Below, in pieces: positions 62,407-64,000 of a stretch of 64,000 nt of DNA (positions are counted from its first letter, which is position 1; every line of letters starts with the position of its first letter). Below the pieces are notes generated by a model that was given only the letters and a program-made list of their open reading frames with translations, did not search any database and was not told where the DNA came from. The DNA comes from CAZFLM01 sp964519955 (GTDB lineage: Bacteria > Armatimonadota > Chthonomonadetes > Chthonomonadales > CAJBBX01). The stretch is from assembly GCA_964519955.1 (NCBI GenBank), contig CAZFLM010000007.1, positions 62,001-126,000 of the forward strand, in the 5' to 3' direction. Both the position numbers and the translations under genes were made by a program.

Positions 62407-64000
62407 CTACCTCGGCGTAGCGGCCGTCGAGCCGCGGCTTCCGGCCTCCAGGATGCGCTCCATCTCGTCGGGGTCGTCCAGCGGGATGGACGGCTCCAGG
62501 CGCGCCTTGCGGTAGTCGGGGTCCTTCGGGTCCTTCGCCTTCATCGGGTCGAAGATCCTCGGGTCCACGCTCACGTGCGTGTACGGCGTGTAGTCCGGCT
62601 TCGTGGTGAAGCAGTCCGAGAAGTCGTTGGCCAGGCCGTCGACCATGCTCAGAGCGGGCAGCCCCAGGATCTGGTACATCGTGCGGTGCATGCTGGGGAT
62701 CGTCGTGTGGCGGTGCGACACGTAGCCGCGCTTCACCCACGGGCCGATGGCGAGGAGCACGCTGCGCTGCGCGTCGACGTGGTCGGGCTCGCCGCCGGCA
62801 TCGTCCTCCGTCACGAAGATGACCATGTTCTTCCAGTACTTCGTGTGCGACAGGAAGTCCACGATGCGGCCGAGCGCCAGGTCGTTGTCGGCCATCCACG
62901 ACGCCAGGTACGGGTAGCCCTTGTCCGGCCTGGTGCCCGAACCGTGGTCGTTGCAGATGGCGATGTTGATGAACGGCGGCATCGGGTGCTTGCCCGACAG
63001 GAACCGCTCGGTGAAGTCCTTGGCGAACCAGTCGGCGCGGTACTGGTCGGGGATGTTCATGTTGAAGATGGGGAACTCGCGGCACGTGTTGTCGAAAAGC
63101 ACCTTCGACATGGGGATGTTGACCACTTCGCGAGCGCCGGTCTTCCACTCGTCCTCACCTTCGTCGACCCCCGCGAACTCGAAGCCCTCGCCGTAGTTGC
63201 GGAACGGGACCCCGAAGCGCGCCAGATGCTCCCACATCGCGCCGGCCTCAGGATAGTCCTCCGGAGCGATGGACCCGTTGGAGCCGAACGAGGCGCGGCG
63301 GCCCGGGGCGGTGCTCTTGGCGCTGAAGCCCCAGCCCAGCGTGTACGTCATCTGGCAGAAGTTGTTCGGCTGCACGCCGACGAGCCACCGGTGCCCTACG
63401 CCCGACGCCTCCGGCTCCATGTGGAAGTTGTCGCTCACGGTGAACTGGCGCGCGAGGGCGTTGTGGTTCGTCATGACCGGCGCCTCTTCGAGCGTCGGCT
63501 GCTTGTCCGCGCTGATCTTCTGCTTCAGCCCCCAGCGCAGCAGCGAGGGATCGTCGTTCGCGCCAGGGATGCGGTCGAACACGGTGTCGTACGTGTGGTT
63601 CTCCTTCGTGATGAACACCACGTACTTGATCTGCTCCGAGCGCTTCCCCGGCGTGGTGGGTACGACCGGCGAAGCCATGCGCGCGCGGTCCGCCGAGCGG
63701 TCGACCAGGCCGTTGTATTGCAGCACGCGCTGCGTCAGGGCCGGCAGCTCACTCGCCTTGGGCAGCGGCACGATGGAGAAGACGCCCTTCATGCTCATGA
63801 ACGGATCGGTCGGCCGGTTGGCTCCGCCGCTCGGCCCGTTGCCGAAGCCCTTGAAGCAGATGGTGAGCAGCGACTGGCCGTCCGGGCCCAGCGTGACGCG
63901 GTACGGATACCACGCGGTGGGGATGTGCCCGAGCACCTTGAGCGGCTGGGCCTGCAGCACCGCGATCGCGTTGATGCCCGACTCGGCCACGTAGAGCTTC
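62407..64000 (-). CDS. phosphoesterase-family protein, N-terminus cut by window
   Basis: At least 530 residues are visible; the frame is open through 64000, so the true start lies outside. N-terminal part: end of a YVTN-type propeller (KLYVAESGINAIAVL, YPYRVTLGPDGQSLLTICFKG). From about 130 the phosphoesterase (acid phosphatase/phospholipase C) domain: YVVFITKENHTYDTVFDRIPG, SDNFHMEPEASGVGHRWLVG, FINIAICNDHGSGTRPDKGYPY, IFVTEDDAGGEPDHVDAQRSVLLAIGP, SHRHTTIPSMHRTMYQILGLP. These are the metal ligands of the family. Probably exported; substrate unknown. Confidence 0.88.
   Translation of the reverse strand, partial: KLYVAESGINAIAVLQAQPLKVLGHIPTAWYPYRVTLGPDGQSLLTICFKGFGNGPSGGANRPTDPFMSMKGVFSIVPLPKASELPALTQRVLQYNGLVDRSADRARMASPVVPTTPGKRSEQIKYVVFITKENHTYDTVFDRIPGANDDPSLLRWGLKQKISADKQPTLEEAPVMTNHNALARQFTVSDNFHMEPEASGVGHRWLVGVQPNNFCQMTYTLGWGFSAKSTAPGRRASFGSNGSIAPEDYPEAGAMWEHLARFGVPFRNYGEGFEFAGVDEGEDEWKTGAREVVNIPMSKVLFDNTCREFPIFNMNIPDQYRADWFAKDFTERFLSGKHPMPPFINIAICNDHGSGTRPDKGYPYLASWMADNDLALGRIVDFLSHTKYWKNMVIFVTEDDAGGEPDHVDAQRSVLLAIGPWVKRGYVSHRHTTIPSMHRTMYQILGLPALSMVDGLANDFSDCFTTKPDYTPYTHVSVDPRIFDPMKAKDPKDPDYRKARLEPSIPLDDPDEMERILEAGSRGSTAATPR

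Noticed and set aside
61079..63148. A 689-residue minus-strand open frame
   Set aside because: Out-of-frame shadow of the DUF4352-like and phosphoesterase genes; it spans two strong terminators.

Overview
The window looks like a piece of a high-GC, diderm bacterial genome, most likely Armatimonadota. The main clue is two pseudopilin-like genes whose N-termini read FTLIELLVVIAII followed by FPVFAQAREKAR, a wording I associate with that phylum. LptC- and LptA-like genes indicate an outer membrane. The phylum is an inference from motifs, not from a search. A run of exactly 100 N at 38318-38417 inside a tandem repeat shows that this is a scaffolded draft assembly.

Layout. 1-6000: a secreted propeller-like protein, a two-gene AAA ATPase/TOPRIM pair (candidate OLD- or PARIS-like defence module) and lepA, all on the minus strand. 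6000-14400, plus strand: two paralogous one-helix small proteins, a phosphohexomutase, then a run pgpH, ybeY, a diacylglycerol kinase-PAP2 fusion, a CNNM/CorC protein and a metallo-beta-lactamase-fold enzyme with a probable CTG start. 14400-25450, minus strand: a LolA-fold secreted protein, 6-phosphogluconate dehydrogenase with an SDR, a VKOR/DsbA disulfide pair, LptC/LptA, a lipoprotein and a 1378-residue membrane protein. 25800-31500: a PQQ-propeller lipoprotein, a glycosyltransferase, a glycyl-radical activase, a His-rich PadR regulator with an unusually clear promoter/operator, and a pseudopilin. 31700-42100: a glycan island with sulfatase, UroD-like protein, GH29 fucosidase, glycosyltransferase, FkbM methyltransferase and a DUF4091/GH123-like protein. 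42260-46600: a SprA-like metalloprotease, an ECF sigma/anti-sigma/STN-domain operon and a retropepsin-like protein. 47000-55500: a second pseudopilin, a DnaJ-zinc-finger membrane protein, convergent hicA/hicB, a GH127 arabinofuranosidase and a PepV dipeptidase. 55700-60000: tRNA-Pro, a SARP-STAND-TPR regulator and two small proteins. 60000-64000: a TIM-barrel-like protein, a duplicated-domain secreted protein and a phosphoesterase cut by the window end.

The genes combine housekeeping (translation, c-di-AMP turnover, envelope lipids, LPS transport, disulfide formation) with a periplasmic or secreted polysaccharide-degrading repertoire using Tat or Sec signals. Points most worth follow-up are the PadR promoter framed by two 15-bp inverted operators, the dispersed 39-bp hairpin repeat found 3' of genes (mostly in convergent gaps, and expanded into an array at the assembly gap), the AAA/TOPRIM pair behind lepA, the tail-to-tail hicA/hicB pair sharing one CTAG, and several promoters whose -10 box lies 6-9 nt from the start codon (leaderless transcripts).
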